From Bacteroidales bacterium (GTDB lineage Bacteria > Bacteroidota > Bacteroidia > Bacteroidales > Muribaculaceae), in assembly GCA_019420545.1 (NCBI GenBank), contig JAHZGZ010000226.1, positions 1 to 26,913 on the forward strand: a stretch of 26,913 nucleotides of DNA, given 5' to 3'. Positions 1-8,680 of this stretch are shown here, piece by piece. How positions within the stretch are numbered: position 1 is the first letter of the stretch; every line of letters begins with the position of its first letter. The notes beneath the pieces are model-generated. The model worked only from the letters and a program-made list of their open reading frames with translations. It did not search any database and was not told the DNA's origin. Both the position numbers and the translations under genes were made by a program.

Positions 1-1566
1 CTTGCCACCCTCGGCGGCATGGGGAACGATACCGGCGAGGTTCATACAGGGCGAGTTGAACTTCACACGCCAGGGCTTCTGGTCGCCGTGGCTTTCGATG
101 TACACGCCGAAAGCGCCGCGGCTTGCCTCCACCTGCTGGAACCAGTGTCCCTCGGGGAGCTTGATGATCTTGGGCACCTTTGCGCAGATGTCGCCTTCGG
201 GGATGTTATCGACAAGCTGCTCGAGAATGCGGCAGCTCTGCTTGATCTCCTCTACGCGCACGAGATAGCGGGCCATGGAGTCGCCCTCGGGAAGGGTGAT
301 CTCGTCGAAATCGAGCTCGGAGTATATGCCGTAGGGCATGGTCTTGCGCACGTCGCACGCCCAGCCTGATGCGCGGCCCACGGGGCCTGTGGCACCGTAG
401 CTGATCACGTCCTCTTTCGAGAGCACACCCACGCCGTCCATACGGTTGTGGGCTATGACGTTGCCGGTGAATATGGTGTCGTACTCCTTGATGGCGGCAG
501 GCATTACCTTGAGCAGGGCCTTCACGTCGTCGACGAAGTCCTTGTCGATATCCTCAAGCACGCCGCCGATGCAGTGGTAGTTGAAAGTCATGCGGGCGCC
601 GCAGGTCTTCTCGAAGATGTCGAGGATGCGCTCGCGCTCACGCAGTGTGTAGAAGAGCATGGTGGTGGCGCCGAGGTCCATGCAGAATGTGCCCATGAAC
701 AGCAGGTGGGAGCTGATACGCATCAGCTCGTCCATCATCACGCGGATCACCTCGGCGCGGCGCGGTACCTCGATGCCCATGGCCTTTTCGATACAGAGGC
801 AGAGGCAGTGGCGGTTCTGCTGGGCCGAGAGGTAGTCGAGACGGTCGGTGAAGTGGAGGGTCTGCATGTAGCCGAGTCCCTCGCAGAGCTTCTCGATACC
901 GCGGTGGATATATCCGAGGTAGAGGTCGATCTTCTTGATGGTCTCGCCGTCGACGGCGGTGCGGAAGCGGAGCACGCCATGGGTGGCGGGGTGCTGCGGG
1001 CCGATGTTGACCACGAAGTCCTCGGGAGCGAATACCGTACGCTTCTCCTTCACGACGGTGCCGTCGGGCTTCTCTACATATGTATATGTGATGTCGTCGA
1101 CCGACTCATGGTCGAGACGCACGGGATTTACTTCGGGGCTGTCGTCGTAGTCCTTGCGCAGGGGGTATCCCACCCAGTCGTTGCGCAGGAACAGGCGGCG
1201 CATGTCGGGATGGTTGATGAAGATGATGCCGAAATAGTCGTATACCTCGCGCTCGTAGAGGTTGGCCACATGCCACAGGTCGCTGATGGAGTGGAGCATG
1301 GGCTTCTCGCGGTTGTCGGTGGCCACGCGTACCGACACGTGGTGTCCGAGGCGGGTCGAGGTGAAGTAGTACATTACACCGAGAGTCTCGGTCCAGTCCA
1401 TTCCCACGAGGGCCACGAGGTAGTCAAAGTCGAGTTCGGGATCCTCCTTGAGGGTCTTGGCCAGTGTGTGCCACTTGGCATCGGGAATATTCACCAGCAG
1501 CCACTCCCCCTCCTCGAAAGTAGCTTCGGGGAAGAGCCGGGCGATGTGTTCCTGAACGTTTGCCAT
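1..1566 (-). CDS. nuoCD: NADH-quinone oxidoreductase subunit C/D fusion (3' end cut by window)
   Basis: Fused NuoC and NuoD subunits of the peripheral arm of complex I, which passes electrons to quinone and pumps protons or sodium at the inner membrane. The reading frame has 522 codons with no stop before the window edge. The NuoC part (about residues 1-140) carries YEREVYDYFG at 104-113. The NuoD part begins near 183 with NIGPQHPATHG at 187-197, the loop that helps form the quinone site. By comparison with NuoD families roughly the last 20-25 residues are missing. The start ATG at 1564-1566 is the only one that leaves the NuoC N-terminus intact. It lies 45 bp after nuoB, so the genes are probably co-transcribed. 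C/D fusion is common in Bacteroidetes, whose complex I usually lacks NuoEFG; the window does not show the rest of the operon. Confidence 0.95.
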   Translation of the reverse strand, partial: MANVQEHIARLFPEATFEEGEWLLVNIPDAKWHTLAKTLKEDPELDFDYLVALVGMDWTETLGVMYYFTSTRLGHHVSVRVATDNREKPMLHSISDLWHVANLYEREVYDYFGIIFINHPDMRRLFLRNDWVGYPLRKDYDDSPEVNPVRLDHESVDDITYTYVEKPDGTVVKEKRTVFAPEDFVVNIGPQHPATHGVLRFRTAVDGETIKKIDLYLGYIHRGIEKLCEGLGYMQTLHFTDRLDYLSAQQNRHCLCLCIEKAMGIEVPRRAEVIRVMMDELMRISSHLLFMGTFCMDLGATTMLFYTLRERERILDIFEKTCGARMTFNYHCIGGVLEDIDKDFVDDVKALLKVMPAAIKEYDTIFTGNVIAHNRMDGVGVLSKEDVISYGATGPVGRASGWACDVRKTMPYGIYSELDFDEITLPEGDSMARYLVRVEEIKQSCRILEQLVDNIPEGDICAKVPKIIKLPEGHWFQQVEASRGAFGVYIESHGDQKPWRVKFNSPCMNLAGIVPHAAEGGK

Positions 1567-1611
1567 ATCTATGTGATGATTGGTGCTTGTTAATACTTTA
1601 ATTAGACTGAC

Positions 1612-2256
1612 TTATTTCGAAAAGCCTTCTTCCTGCTCCACGGCCTCTTTTACCATCGAGGGTGCGGCGTCGCGTGCGGCGAGGAATGCCTCGCGCTTTT
1701 CCTGACGGTTTACGCCGCCGAAGAAGCGCTCTACCTTGATCTTGCGCGAGAGCTGCATGATGCCGTAGATCATGGCCTCGGGGCGGGGAGGACAGCCGGG
1801 GACGTATACGTCGACGGGGATCACCTCGCCTACGCCTTTCACTACATGGTAGCTGTTTTTGAACGGGCCGCCGGAGATGGCGCATCCGCCGCAGGCGATC
1901 ACATACTTGGGCTCGGCGAGCTGGTCGTAGAGACGGCGCACGACGGGAGCCATGCGGTGTACGATGGTGCCGGCCACCATCATGAAGTCGGCCTGACGGG
2001 GCGAGGCGCGTGCCACTTCCCAGCCGAAGCGCGCCATGTCGAAGCGCGCCGCTCCAAGTGCGATAAATTCGATACCGCAGCAACTGGTGGCGAATGTGAG
2101 CGGCCAGATAGAGTTACTGCGCCCCCAGTTGATAAGCTTGTCGAGCGAGCCGACCACGACGTTGGTGCCGTTGGTGCGGAGCTCGTTGACGAGCGATTCT
2201 ATATATTCATTGTCCTTAAAGTCGGCATAGGGCATGCCTTGTGCGGTTACTTCCAT
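1612..2256 (-). CDS. nuoB: NADH-quinone oxidoreductase subunit B
   Basis: NuoB (214 aa) binds cluster N2, the last iron-sulfur centre before quinone in complex I. The four expected ligands are visible: the tandem Cys59-Cys60 in SCCGIE, Cys125 in GGCA and Cys155 in PGCPPRPEA. The N-terminus is short, with no transmembrane segment, as normal for this peripheral-arm subunit. The start ATG at 2254-2256 overlaps the end of nuoA by 10 nt, a typical translational coupling arrangement, and nuoCD follows after 45 bp. The length is typical and nothing is odd. The C-terminal tail after the PGCPPRPEA block is variable in the family and ends in an acidic stretch here. Confidence 0.97.
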   Translation of the reverse strand: MEVTAQGMPYADFKDNEYIESLVNELRTNGTNVVVGSLDKLINWGRSNSIWPLTFATSCCGIEFIALGAARFDMARFGWEVARASPRQADFMMVAGTIVHRMAPVVRRLYDQLAEPKYVIACGGCAISGGPFKNSYHVVKGVGEVIPVDVYVPGCPPRPEAMIYGIMQLSRKIKVERFFGGVNRQEKREAFLAARDAAPSMVKEAVEQEEGFSK

Positions 2257-2621
2257 TCAAGTGCTCCTTTCCGCCAGGCATATACGAGGCCCAGCACTAA
2301 AATTCCGAAAAATACAGCGATGCAAAGCAGACCGTCGGTGCCGAGGGCTTTCATGTTGACAGCCCAAGGGTAGAGAAACACGGTCTCTACGTCGAACATC
2401 AAAAACAGAATGGCATAAAGATAGTAGCCAATGTGGAACTGCGCCATACTCTCGCCACGTGTAGGGATACCACACTCGTAGGCCTCACCTTTCTGAGGGT
2501 TGAAGCTGCGCGGCGAGATAAGCCCCGCAAGTACGAGCGCAAGCGCCACGAGGGCCACGCCTGTAAGGGCGCCCACCACGGCAAGAGTAGAGTTCTGAAT
2601 ACCAAAAATTAATGATACCAT
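2247..2621 (-). CDS. nuoA: NADH-quinone oxidoreductase subunit A
   Basis: NuoA (124 aa) is a small membrane subunit of complex I at the junction of the membrane and peripheral arms. Three hydrophobic helices are visible, near residues 10-34, 64-84 and 93-113. Between them are the family signatures YECG and FDVE, the latter in the loop region near the quinone channel. I chose the ATG at 2619-2621 (MVSLIFG). A longer in-frame start exists at 2660 but adds 13 polar residues before the first helix, unlike the family. The gene is the first of the nuo operon, and a Bacteroidetes-type -7 box lies about 200 bp upstream. Its stop overlaps the nuoB start. Confidence 0.95.
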   Translation of the reverse strand: MVSLIFGIQNSTLAVVGALTGVALVALALVLAGLISPRSFNPQKGEAYECGIPTRGESMAQFHIGYYLYAILFLMFDVETVFLYPWAVNMKALGTDGLLCIAVFFGILVLGLVYAWRKGALEWK

Positions 2622-2818
2622 ATGATGATTCAATATATATCTGTTTTGCCAAGGCCGCATGAATGCCGCGCACGCCGGGATTGCGGAAAAATACGGTAAA
2701 GGTCATATAACGGGTACCGGCCGGATACTTGCACTGCCTGCACTGCCAAGCCCCTAAGTTTCAGAAAAATAATATATCTAAGGGTAACTAAATAAAAGTT
2801 TTCTCCTAAAATCTTGTG

Positions 2819-2826
2819 CAAATATA
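2819..2826 (-). promoter_or_regulatory. -7 box of the nuo operon promoter
   Basis: Read on the minus strand this is TATATTTG followed by C, a perfect match to the Bacteroidetes -7 consensus TAnnTTTG. A weak -33 element (GTTGA) lies about 17 nt upstream. Transcription would start near 2812, giving nuoA a leader of about 190 nt. The leader contains a tandem TGCACTGCC repeat (near 2730-2750) of unknown meaning. Confidence 0.65.
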
Positions 2827-2987
2827 CCAATATTTTTTCAAATCAACTCTCAATGATGGCTCCAAACTTGGACAAAAGGGCTACTTTCGGTTAAAAAAGG
2901 TTAAATGAGACCATTCAAAAACCGACGCAACTACATGACTTCGCGAACATTAACATCATTTCATTACTATTCTTAACCGTAAGGAGT

Positions 2988-3019
2988 ATTGCAAAATAAT
3001 AAATGACAATGTATATTTG
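2988..3019 (+). promoter_or_regulatory. Promoter of the 3080 gene (ATTG ... TATATTTG)
   Basis: TATATTTG at 3012-3019 matches the Bacteroidetes -7 consensus. ATTG at 2988-2991 is spaced 20 nt upstream, close to the TTTG -33 element. The start codon follows about 60 nt downstream of the -7 box. Confidence 0.65.
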
Positions 3020-3079
3020 CATTTAGATTAGAATATCACACAATATAATCACTAATCTTAATCATATACAACACACACG

Positions 3080-3664
3080 ATGAAACCACGTTTTAAATTC
3101 GACGCCGACTGGAAAGAGGCACTGCGCCTCCTCGGCGACTGCAACCACCGCGTAGAGGCCGAGATACGCCGCTATATCGAAGAGGATCGCGAACCCGACA
3201 TACGCGACATCAACTATTATTATGATGGTTTTATACCGGTATGGGTGCTGATAAAGGCGCGCATCGACCAGCGTAAGGAGCGAAATGCCCGTGCACGCCA
3301 GCGTCGTCGCGAGCGCCGCGAAGCCATCGAGCGAGCCGCAGCCGAAAAGATACGCCGTCGTGAGGCGGCCGCACGCCGCAAAGCCGAGGCTGAGCGTCAG
3401 GCACGCTTGGCGGAAGAAGCCGAGGCCCAGCGCATTATCGACGAGCGCAAGGCACGTAAGCGCGAGGCACGTCGTCTGAAGGCTGCCCCGCGGCGCAGCA
3501 CGGTACAGTCCGTGAACACCTCCCCCACCCCTCGTAAATCCGCATCAACCTTCGCCTCGCGCTTCCGCGGCCCCTGCCCCATACCCCTGCACGAAAAATC
3601 CCGCACAGAAAACACAGAGTTTAGTAGAGTTGCACAGAATCTGACTGGGAGGGCGGCGCTTTAG
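3080..3664 (+). CDS. Highly charged coiled-coil hypothetical protein; C-terminus encoded by a repeat
   Basis: I do not recognise this 194-aa protein with confidence. Residues 1-65 form a compact aromatic and acidic segment ending in VWVLIKARIDQ. This is loosely reminiscent of the N-terminal domains of Bacteroidales replication-associated DUF6291-type proteins, but the likeness is weak. Residues 66-140 are almost entirely Arg, Lys, Glu and Ala and are expected to be one long helix or coiled coil, perhaps nucleic-acid binding. There is no signal peptide or membrane segment. The gene has its own promoter. From about codon 173 the frame reads through the dispersed repeat of this region, and the TAG stop is inside module B (CTTTAG). 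The original C-terminus was therefore probably replaced or extended by repeat insertion. Residues 140-172 are Pro/Ser/Arg-rich and look disordered. Confidence 0.6.
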   Translation: MKPRFKFDADWKEALRLLGDCNHRVEAEIRRYIEEDREPDIRDINYYYDGFIPVWVLIKARIDQRKERNARARQRRRERREAIERAAAEKIRRREAAARRKAEAERQARLAEEAEAQRIIDERKARKREARRLKAAPRRSTVQSVNTSPTPRKSASTFASRFRGPCPIPLHEKSRTENTEFSRVAQNLTGRAAL

Positions 3665-3819
3665 CCCGCCACGAGGAACTTTGCAGCCGCGCGTGTAGGA
3701 GACGCGCTTTCCAAGCGCGTTTTATAAAAATTCACGCAGAGCCCGCAGAGCGCACAGAGGCCATCCGAACATCTGGGCCCCGTTCGCGCTATACGCGCTC
3801 CCTGGAGATCACAGAGCAG
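3629..3819 (+). repeat. Left arm of long inverted repeat
   Basis: Begins GTTGCACAGAAT and ends AGAGCAG; both ends recur in reverse complement in the right arm. It contains module B core 3652-3670 and module A 3694-3721. The segment GGCCCCGTTCGCGCTATACG is also shared with the right arm. The outer end overlaps the last codons of the 3080 gene. Confidence 0.8.
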
Positions 3820-3989
3820 CCGAGATGGGCTGCACGATGCAATAAAAAACGCACAAAGAGCACAGAATTTGTATAAAGAAACCCGCACGGAGAGCACAGA
3901 GAGCACAGAGTAAACATAGATTATGAACACAGAGAATAATTTATTGGGAGCGTTTGGTTGTTGCGTGTAGGATTAGATTATCGTCATGA

Positions 3990-4215
3990 CTGCTCTGCGG
4001 CCTCCAGAGAGCGCGTATAGCGCGAACGGGGCCCAGATGTCCGGATGGCCTCTGTGCGCTCTGCGGGCTCTGCGTGATTTTTTACTCTTGAATGGGTGTA
4101 ACGCGCTTGGAAAGCGCGTCTCCTACAGGCGAGATGCAAAGTCGGCGGCACGCGAGGTGGGAAAGTTCCTCGTGGCGGGCTAAAGCGCCGCCCTCCCAGT
4201 CAAATTCTGTGCAAC
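3990..4215 (-). repeat. Right arm of long inverted repeat
   Basis: Reverse complement of 3629-3819. It is about 35 bp longer because of short insertions on both sides of module A. Module A is at 4100-4127 and module B core at 4174-4192. Confidence 0.8.
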
Positions 4216-4310
4216 TTTCCCTAAACCTCGGTGGACTCTGTGCAGATTTACATATACAAAGCTACAGGCGGGTCTATACAAAATCCTCGGTGGACTATGT
4301 GTATGACGAA

Positions 4311-4341
4311 GCAGGGAGGCCGCGGCTAACGGCCTCCCTGC
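4311..4341. repeat. Perfect 12-bp stem hairpin
   Basis: GCAGGGAGGCCG and CGGCCTCCCTGC flank a 7-nt loop. No T tract follows on either strand, so intrinsic terminator function is uncertain. It lies between the repeat cluster and the 3' end of the sus-like operon. Confidence 0.55.
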
Positions 4342-4415
4342 GGAGAAGACATAATCGGAGAATTATGTCGGATTCCAGATGAATCTGTCTTGATCTCTCT
4401 GTACTATTTTTCGGC

Positions 4416-4458
4416 CCCGATGAGGATGGCGCATGACTTTTGCAACACCCTCATCGGG
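4416..4458 (-). terminator. Possible terminator hairpin of the sus-like operon
   Basis: A 10-bp stem (CCCGATGAGG with CCTCATCGGG) with a 23-nt loop starts 10 nt after the stop codon of the last operon gene. There is no T tract on the minus strand after the stem, so this may stabilise the mRNA 3' end rather than terminate it. Confidence 0.4.
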
Positions 4459-4467
4459 AGGATAAGA

Positions 4468-6003
4468 CTATTCGATCACGTAGTGGATGCGAGGAGCATC
4501 GGCGAAGGCACCCTCCTTGGCTACGTTGAAGCTGATGGTAAGCTTGTGGGTACCCAGGGCTCCGGTGTAGTTGGAGTTGGGGCCGTCCCAGATAAGGTTG
4601 TCAAGGTCGCCGCCGAGCGAGAATGCCCATGCGTTTTTGAGGCTGGGCTGTACACCGCGGAGCTTGAACTCGCCTGTCTCTTTAAAGTTGATGTCGGCCG
4701 AGAAGGTAGCGCAGTCGGCGGCATCGGTAGTCGGAGTCAGTTTCTGCACGTCGCCGTCGCCCCAACCTCCGGTAGCGGTACCGATAAGTTCGAAGTACTC
4801 GATGGGGGTAGCCGTGACCTTGCCGGTGAGGATATTGAATACCCATGCGTAGATACCGTCGGGCAGTCCTTCGATATTGCCCGATTTGGTGCCAGAACCT
4901 ACAGTGCCGGTATACGACTTACCGTCCTCGCTAAGCGCGAAAGCGAAGTTGGCCCATTCGTTGCCGCCCCAGGTGGGTTTATCGGTCATCTTGCAGCCCC
5001 AGCCGCTGAATGCCACGAAACCTCCGTAGGTTACATAGTCCTTGGTGGTGAGCACGGCAGGAGCACCGTCGCCGCCCTGTGCGTTACCGAGGATGTAGAT
5101 TACCTCGTAAGCGAGCTTCACCTCATAGGTAGGCTCAAGCGCGGTATACGATGTATTGGGGTTGGTGATATTGACGGAGATCATATAAGGCTCGGCCTGG
5201 GCTGTAGTGATCATGCCGGCTTCACCTCCGAGGGCGAGACTGCCCGTTAAAGCATCTGCGACCTCGGGACCGAAGCACTGTGCCGATACCGGATTGCTGA
5301 CCATCGAGCCGGGTACAACCTTCCAGTTGATGCCGCCTGCGGGTACCTTGAACACAACCGAGAAATTAGGATCCTCCCATACGGATTTTCCAGAATTCGT
5401 CATCTCATATTTCTCAGAAGGATCGTCGGCATTGACAACCCAGTAGCTGTTTTCAGGCGCATAAGCATACTGCACGGGCTTGAAATTGATGGTGCCGGTA
5501 GTACCTACGGTGCCGAGCAGCGCCGAAGTCTGCTCCTTTACGGAATATGCGTCGAAGCGCACGGCGATGGGCTGTACGGCATCATTTGTGCCGTAGAGAC
5601 GGTGGAAAAGCACGTTGAGCGCCTCGGCCGACAGACCTATGGTGCGCAGAGCGCCCGACTCGGGGGTGAGTTCGGTAAGTACTGTGTCGAGACGTGCGGC
5701 GGGATTATTGAGATCGGCCTCCGACTTTGCCACAAGCATGTTGACCTGCAGGTCGTAGCCTGCGGGCTGCTCGTCAAGGCGGCTGATATTGAGCATGGGC
5801 ATCATTTTGGCTATGTCGGCCTTTTCGGCGTTGACATCCAGAGTTGCTCCGGGAGCATACACATCGGTACCCGACACAGCGTTGGCGGGGAGCACATCGG
5901 GCTGCGGAGTCACCTGGGGCTCGCCGGTGTATTCATCGTCGGAGCAGGCGGCAAGGCCTACAGCCAGCACACCGAGAAGCCATATATTTGAGCGAAGTTT
6001 CAT
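4468..6003 (-). CDS. SusF/SusE-like outer-membrane glycan-binding lipoprotein
   Basis: Predicted surface lipoprotein of 511 aa, the fourth gene of the SusC/D operon. The N-terminus has a short positive start, a hydrophobic stretch and the lipobox LAAC, with the lipidated Cys at 20. This is followed by SDDE, which resembles the acidic export signal that sends Bacteroidetes lipoproteins to the cell surface. The rest is all-beta in character, with Trp/Gly-rich segments near residues 340-360 and 410-425. It ends in a C-terminal domain of the SusE/SusF carbohydrate-binding type. Known SusE/SusF proteins hold glycan at the surface and have no enzymatic role; the substrate here cannot be read from the sequence. 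It is separated from the upstream lipoprotein gene by 79 bp and a hairpin follows its stop. Confidence 0.75.
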   Translation of the reverse strand: MKLRSNIWLLGVLAVGLAACSDDEYTGEPQVTPQPDVLPANAVSGTDVYAPGATLDVNAEKADIAKMMPMLNISRLDEQPAGYDLQVNMLVAKSEADLNNPAARLDTVLTELTPESGALRTIGLSAEALNVLFHRLYGTNDAVQPIAVRFDAYSVKEQTSALLGTVGTTGTINFKPVQYAYAPENSYWVVNADDPSEKYEMTNSGKSVWEDPNFSVVFKVPAGGINWKVVPGSMVSNPVSAQCFGPEVADALTGSLALGGEAGMITTAQAEPYMISVNITNPNTSYTALEPTYEVKLAYEVIYILGNAQGGDGAPAVLTTKDYVTYGGFVAFSGWGCKMTDKPTWGGNEWANFAFALSEDGKSYTGTVGSGTKSGNIEGLPDGIYAWVFNILTGKVTATPIEYFELIGTATGGWGDGDVQKLTPTTDAADCATFSADINFKETGEFKLRGVQPSLKNAWAFSLGGDLDNLIWDGPNSNYTGALGTHKLTISFNVAKEGAFADAPRIHYVIE

Positions 6004-6082
6004 AAATACGATGTTGATTTCTGAAATTCCTCCGTGGCCGGATCGGGCGGAAAGCCGTCACCGTCCCGGAGAATATGGTTGA

Positions 6083-7048
6083 TTACTCGGCTTCGGGGCC
6101 GTCGACTATCTCGAATTTCACATTCTTGTTCTTGAGGTTGACGGTCATCTTGACCCATCCGCCGGGCCATCCGGGCACATTGAACGAGCCCTTGCCAGCA
6201 ACGATGGCATCACTGTAGACACCGTCGGTAAACTCAATGTCGACAGGGTTGTCATCCTTCTGCGAGCCCCAGGAGTCCTTATCCCAACCCGTAAGAGCTG
6301 TATAGAAGCGGAATGTGAACTTATCGGCAGGTATATCGAAGGTACCGTGGTAGATCTTCGAGTCGATACCCTGCTTGGTCTCAAACAGCATCCAGTCCTG
6401 ATAGTGCTCGGCATTGCTTTCCTCGGGGCCGACCCAGCCCTCGGGAGCGCCTACAAGATAAATCCATCCGGGCTGACGCACGGTAGGATAGCCTACAACG
6501 GTAGCGAGGGTAACCACATTGGAGAGGATGGCATACTTGTCGAATGTGCCGGGATTGGCGGTGGGGAGCGACGAGAGCACGCGGCAGTAGAGCGGACCGG
6601 TATATACCATGTCCTCGCGGCCCTTGTACTGCTCGATATCGTCGTAACCGAATATCGCGGAGATGCCGTCGGCTATATCCTTCGAGCTGACGGAGAACTG
6701 TGCGCTGTTGGAGGGGTTGGGCATCTGGTAGAAAGCCCTCTGGTTCTCGGTGCTGTATACCAGCGAAGAGATCTCGGTTCCCATCTGCGAGGGGAGCTTC
6801 TCAAACGTGGGGTCGAGCGAGATCTGGAGAGTATAGTCGGGCACGAGAGCCACTCCGTAGTCGGGCTGCGACACGGTAAAATCGACGGCGCCGGCGGTCT
6901 CAAGCACGATTGTCTGGTTGGCCATCACCGGGATGTTGAGAAAATCGTGGTTGGTGGGGTACTCGGCCTTGGGGTCGGTGTCGTCGGAGCATGCTGTGAA
7001 GGCCATGGCGACAGCGGCAAAGGCAAGGTATGATAATATCTTTTTCAT
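6083..7048 (-). CDS. SusE-like outer-membrane lipoprotein
   Basis: A 321-aa lipoprotein: MKKILSYL start, hydrophobic core, lipobox FTAC with Cys20, then SDDTD, an acidic surface-export type sequence. Residues 30-190 resemble the N-terminal SusE domain; the family usually has Ig-like folds here. The C-terminal ~120 residues (from GWIYLVGAPEGW) look like a SusE/SusF carbohydrate-binding module, with repeated aromatic residues such as GWDKDSWGSQ and PGWPGGWVKM. It lies 27 bp downstream of the susD-like gene and upstream of the longer SusF-like gene, the same order as in the starch utilisation locus. The substrate is unknown. It is a paralogue-like partner of the downstream lipoprotein rather than a duplicate of it. 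Confidence 0.78.
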   Translation of the reverse strand: MKKILSYLAFAAVAMAFTACSDDTDPKAEYPTNHDFLNIPVMANQTIVLETAGAVDFTVSQPDYGVALVPDYTLQISLDPTFEKLPSQMGTEISSLVYSTENQRAFYQMPNPSNSAQFSVSSKDIADGISAIFGYDDIEQYKGREDMVYTGPLYCRVLSSLPTANPGTFDKYAILSNVVTLATVVGYPTVRQPGWIYLVGAPEGWVGPEESNAEHYQDWMLFETKQGIDSKIYHGTFDIPADKFTFRFYTALTGWDKDSWGSQKDDNPVDIEFTDGVYSDAIVAGKGSFNVPGWPGGWVKMTVNLKNKNVKFEIVDGPEAE

Positions 7049-7075
7049 AATCTTCTTTTCGTTGATTTTAAGAGA

Positions 7076-8659
7076 TTAATAGCCGGGGTTCTGGCCAAGG
7101 GTTGAAACATACTGAGTAGGTATGGCGTAAAGCTGGCGTGTGGCGGGGAAAACGGTATTTCCGGCCTCCAGGCCACCCTTCCACGACCATGTGGCGGTGG
7201 TGAACTTGCCGAAGCGGATAAGGTCGGAACGGCGGTGTCCCTCCCAGTATAGCTCGCGCATGCGCTCGTCGAGAAGGTTGTCGGCGGTGAGAGCTACCGG
7301 AGCGAGACCGGCACGGGCACGCACGCGGTCGAAGTAGTTCTGACCGTTGCAGCTTACACCCTTGAGCTGGCACTCGGCGAGCATCAGGAATGTATCGGCG
7401 AGGCGGAACAGGGGGAAGTCGGCCGAGTTGAATGTGTTGATCTTGACAGAGCCGTCGGTGTTGTAATAGTTCTCCTCGGGTGTGTAAACATATTTTATGC
7501 ACATCAGGCCCGAGCCGCCGGGCATGCCCCAGTCGCCGATCTCATGAAGGTCGTTGGTAAGGCCGTCGTCCCAAATTAGCCAGCGGGCATCGCTCTTGGT
7601 GAGGGCATTGGCAAGCTCCGGACGTACGCGCGGGCCACCCCAGCCTGTACCGTCGATGCCAAGACGCTTCTGAAGGTCACCGTCGATATTGGCATTGTAT
7701 GCGCCCATGCCGAGATAGGTGGTGCCGCCGTAGCTCTGTGTGTAGGAGTTGTCCTGCGGAATGGCCCAGAGGATCTCGCCGCCGCGTGCATAGCGGTCGT
7801 TGGTGGCGCAGAAGAGGTATTTGTACTCCTTGCCGTCGCTCTCGCCTACGAGGGTGTTGACGGTCTTTAGGATCTCCTGGCATGCCTCGGCGCACTTGTC
7901 GTACATCGGGGTGCCGGTATATACCTCGGCGTTGAGATAAAGCTTGGCAAGAAGCATCAGGGCGCCTTCGCGGCTTACACGGCCGTATACCTGGTCGGCA
8001 GCCTTGGGTATGCCGCCGTCGATGGCGTCTTTAAGGTCGGCAACGACCTTGGGGAACATCTGCTCGCGGGTCTCGGTGGGTGGAGTGATACCTACCTGCG
8101 ACTCTTCCGTGGCCCAGGGGCCGCGGCCGAAGCAGTCCATCATATGGTAGTAGGCGAGGGCGCGGAGCACACGTGCCTCACGCTTCATCTCGGCGATCTC
8201 ACCAGCCGACACGGGATTGGCGACATTGGCGGCGTTGTCAATCGTGCGGAGGAACTCGTTGCAGAGAGTCACCTCGAAGATGAATCGCGACATGGCCTCG
8301 TAGAGCCAGTGGTTGTCAGGGCTCCAGGTGCCGTAATCGAGTTCGTCGATACCGGCGTCGTTCCAGTTCTTGCCGATGAAGGCTTCGTCGGAGCAAAGTT
8401 CCTGAAGGTTCCAGAGCTGACGGGTGTAGACGCCGGCGCCGGGGTCGTCGACAGAGATGTCAGACCCGCCGTTGATACCGGAAATGGTGAGGGCCGCATA
8501 AAGGTCGGCGAACGCGCCGTAGTATTGCAGACCGGAAGTAAGGTCGGTGCTCTTGCTCGGATCCTTCGGAGTAATGTCGAGGTCGCCCACGCAGGAGGTT
8601 GCTCCTACGGCCATGGCGGCACAGGCGAGAACGGTATATTTGATCTTATTGAGTTTCAT
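7076..8659 (-). CDS. RagB/SusD family nutrient-uptake lipoprotein
   Basis: SusD-like protein (527 aa), the surface lipoprotein that forms a lid over its SusC partner and delivers glycan to it. Signal peptide with lipobox ATSC, Cys23. The N-terminal block DLDITPKDPS and the alpha-helical segment LWNLQELCSDEAFI-GKNW are characteristic of SusD families. The C-terminal SusD domain includes LFRLADTFLMLAECQLKG, then RVRARAGL and a region with RMRELYWEGHRRSDLIRFGKF, the near-universal ending block. The length is typical. It starts 21 bp after the susC stop and is followed after 27 bp by the SusE-like gene, so it belongs to one operon. Confidence 0.95.
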   Translation of the reverse strand: MKLNKIKYTVLACAAMAVGATSCVGDLDITPKDPSKSTDLTSGLQYYGAFADLYAALTISGINGGSDISVDDPGAGVYTRQLWNLQELCSDEAFIGKNWNDAGIDELDYGTWSPDNHWLYEAMSRFIFEVTLCNEFLRTIDNAANVANPVSAGEIAEMKREARVLRALAYYHMMDCFGRGPWATEESQVGITPPTETREQMFPKVVADLKDAIDGGIPKAADQVYGRVSREGALMLLAKLYLNAEVYTGTPMYDKCAEACQEILKTVNTLVGESDGKEYKYLFCATNDRYARGGEILWAIPQDNSYTQSYGGTTYLGMGAYNANIDGDLQKRLGIDGTGWGGPRVRPELANALTKSDARWLIWDDGLTNDLHEIGDWGMPGGSGLMCIKYVYTPEENYYNTDGSVKINTFNSADFPLFRLADTFLMLAECQLKGVSCNGQNYFDRVRARAGLAPVALTADNLLDERMRELYWEGHRRSDLIRFGKFTTATWSWKGGLEAGNTVFPATRQLYAIPTQYVSTLGQNPGY

Positions 8660-8680
8660 GATTATGTATCCTTTAGGAGA

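Larger units (their letters stand above)
2661..3079. other. Divergent intergenic region, no gene seen
   Basis: AT-rich spacer between nuoA (minus) and the charged hypothetical gene (plus). It holds one -7 box on each strand (2819-2826 and 3012-3019). I see no convincing ORF, RNA gene or terminator in it. Confidence 0.6.
3590..4345. repeat. Repeat cluster with long inverted repeat
   Basis: This region has no credible gene. Its backbone is a pair of imperfect inverted arms, 3629-3819 and 3990-4215, that match over most of their length with a few indels and substitutions. Each arm contains, in order from its outer end, module B (GGCGGCGCTTTAGCCCGCC), module A (a hairpin next to TGTAGGAGA) and CTCTGTG/CACAGAG-like units (module C). 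The 170-bp spacer and the outer flanks are filled with more CACAGAG-type units. A perfect 12-bp hairpin follows at 4311-4341. Short ORFs here are repeat-derived. Nothing indicates a transposase, so this is a non-coding dispersed repeat rather than an autonomous element. Confidence 0.8.

Noticed and set aside
448..1593. 381-codon open frame on the plus strand
   Set aside because: It is antisense to the clearly conserved nuoCD frame and its product has low-complexity composition typical of a shadow frame in GC-rich DNA.
3661..4382. Several 65-96 codon frames in the repeat cluster
   Set aside because: They arise from the inverted repeat and CACAGAG units and have no independent features.
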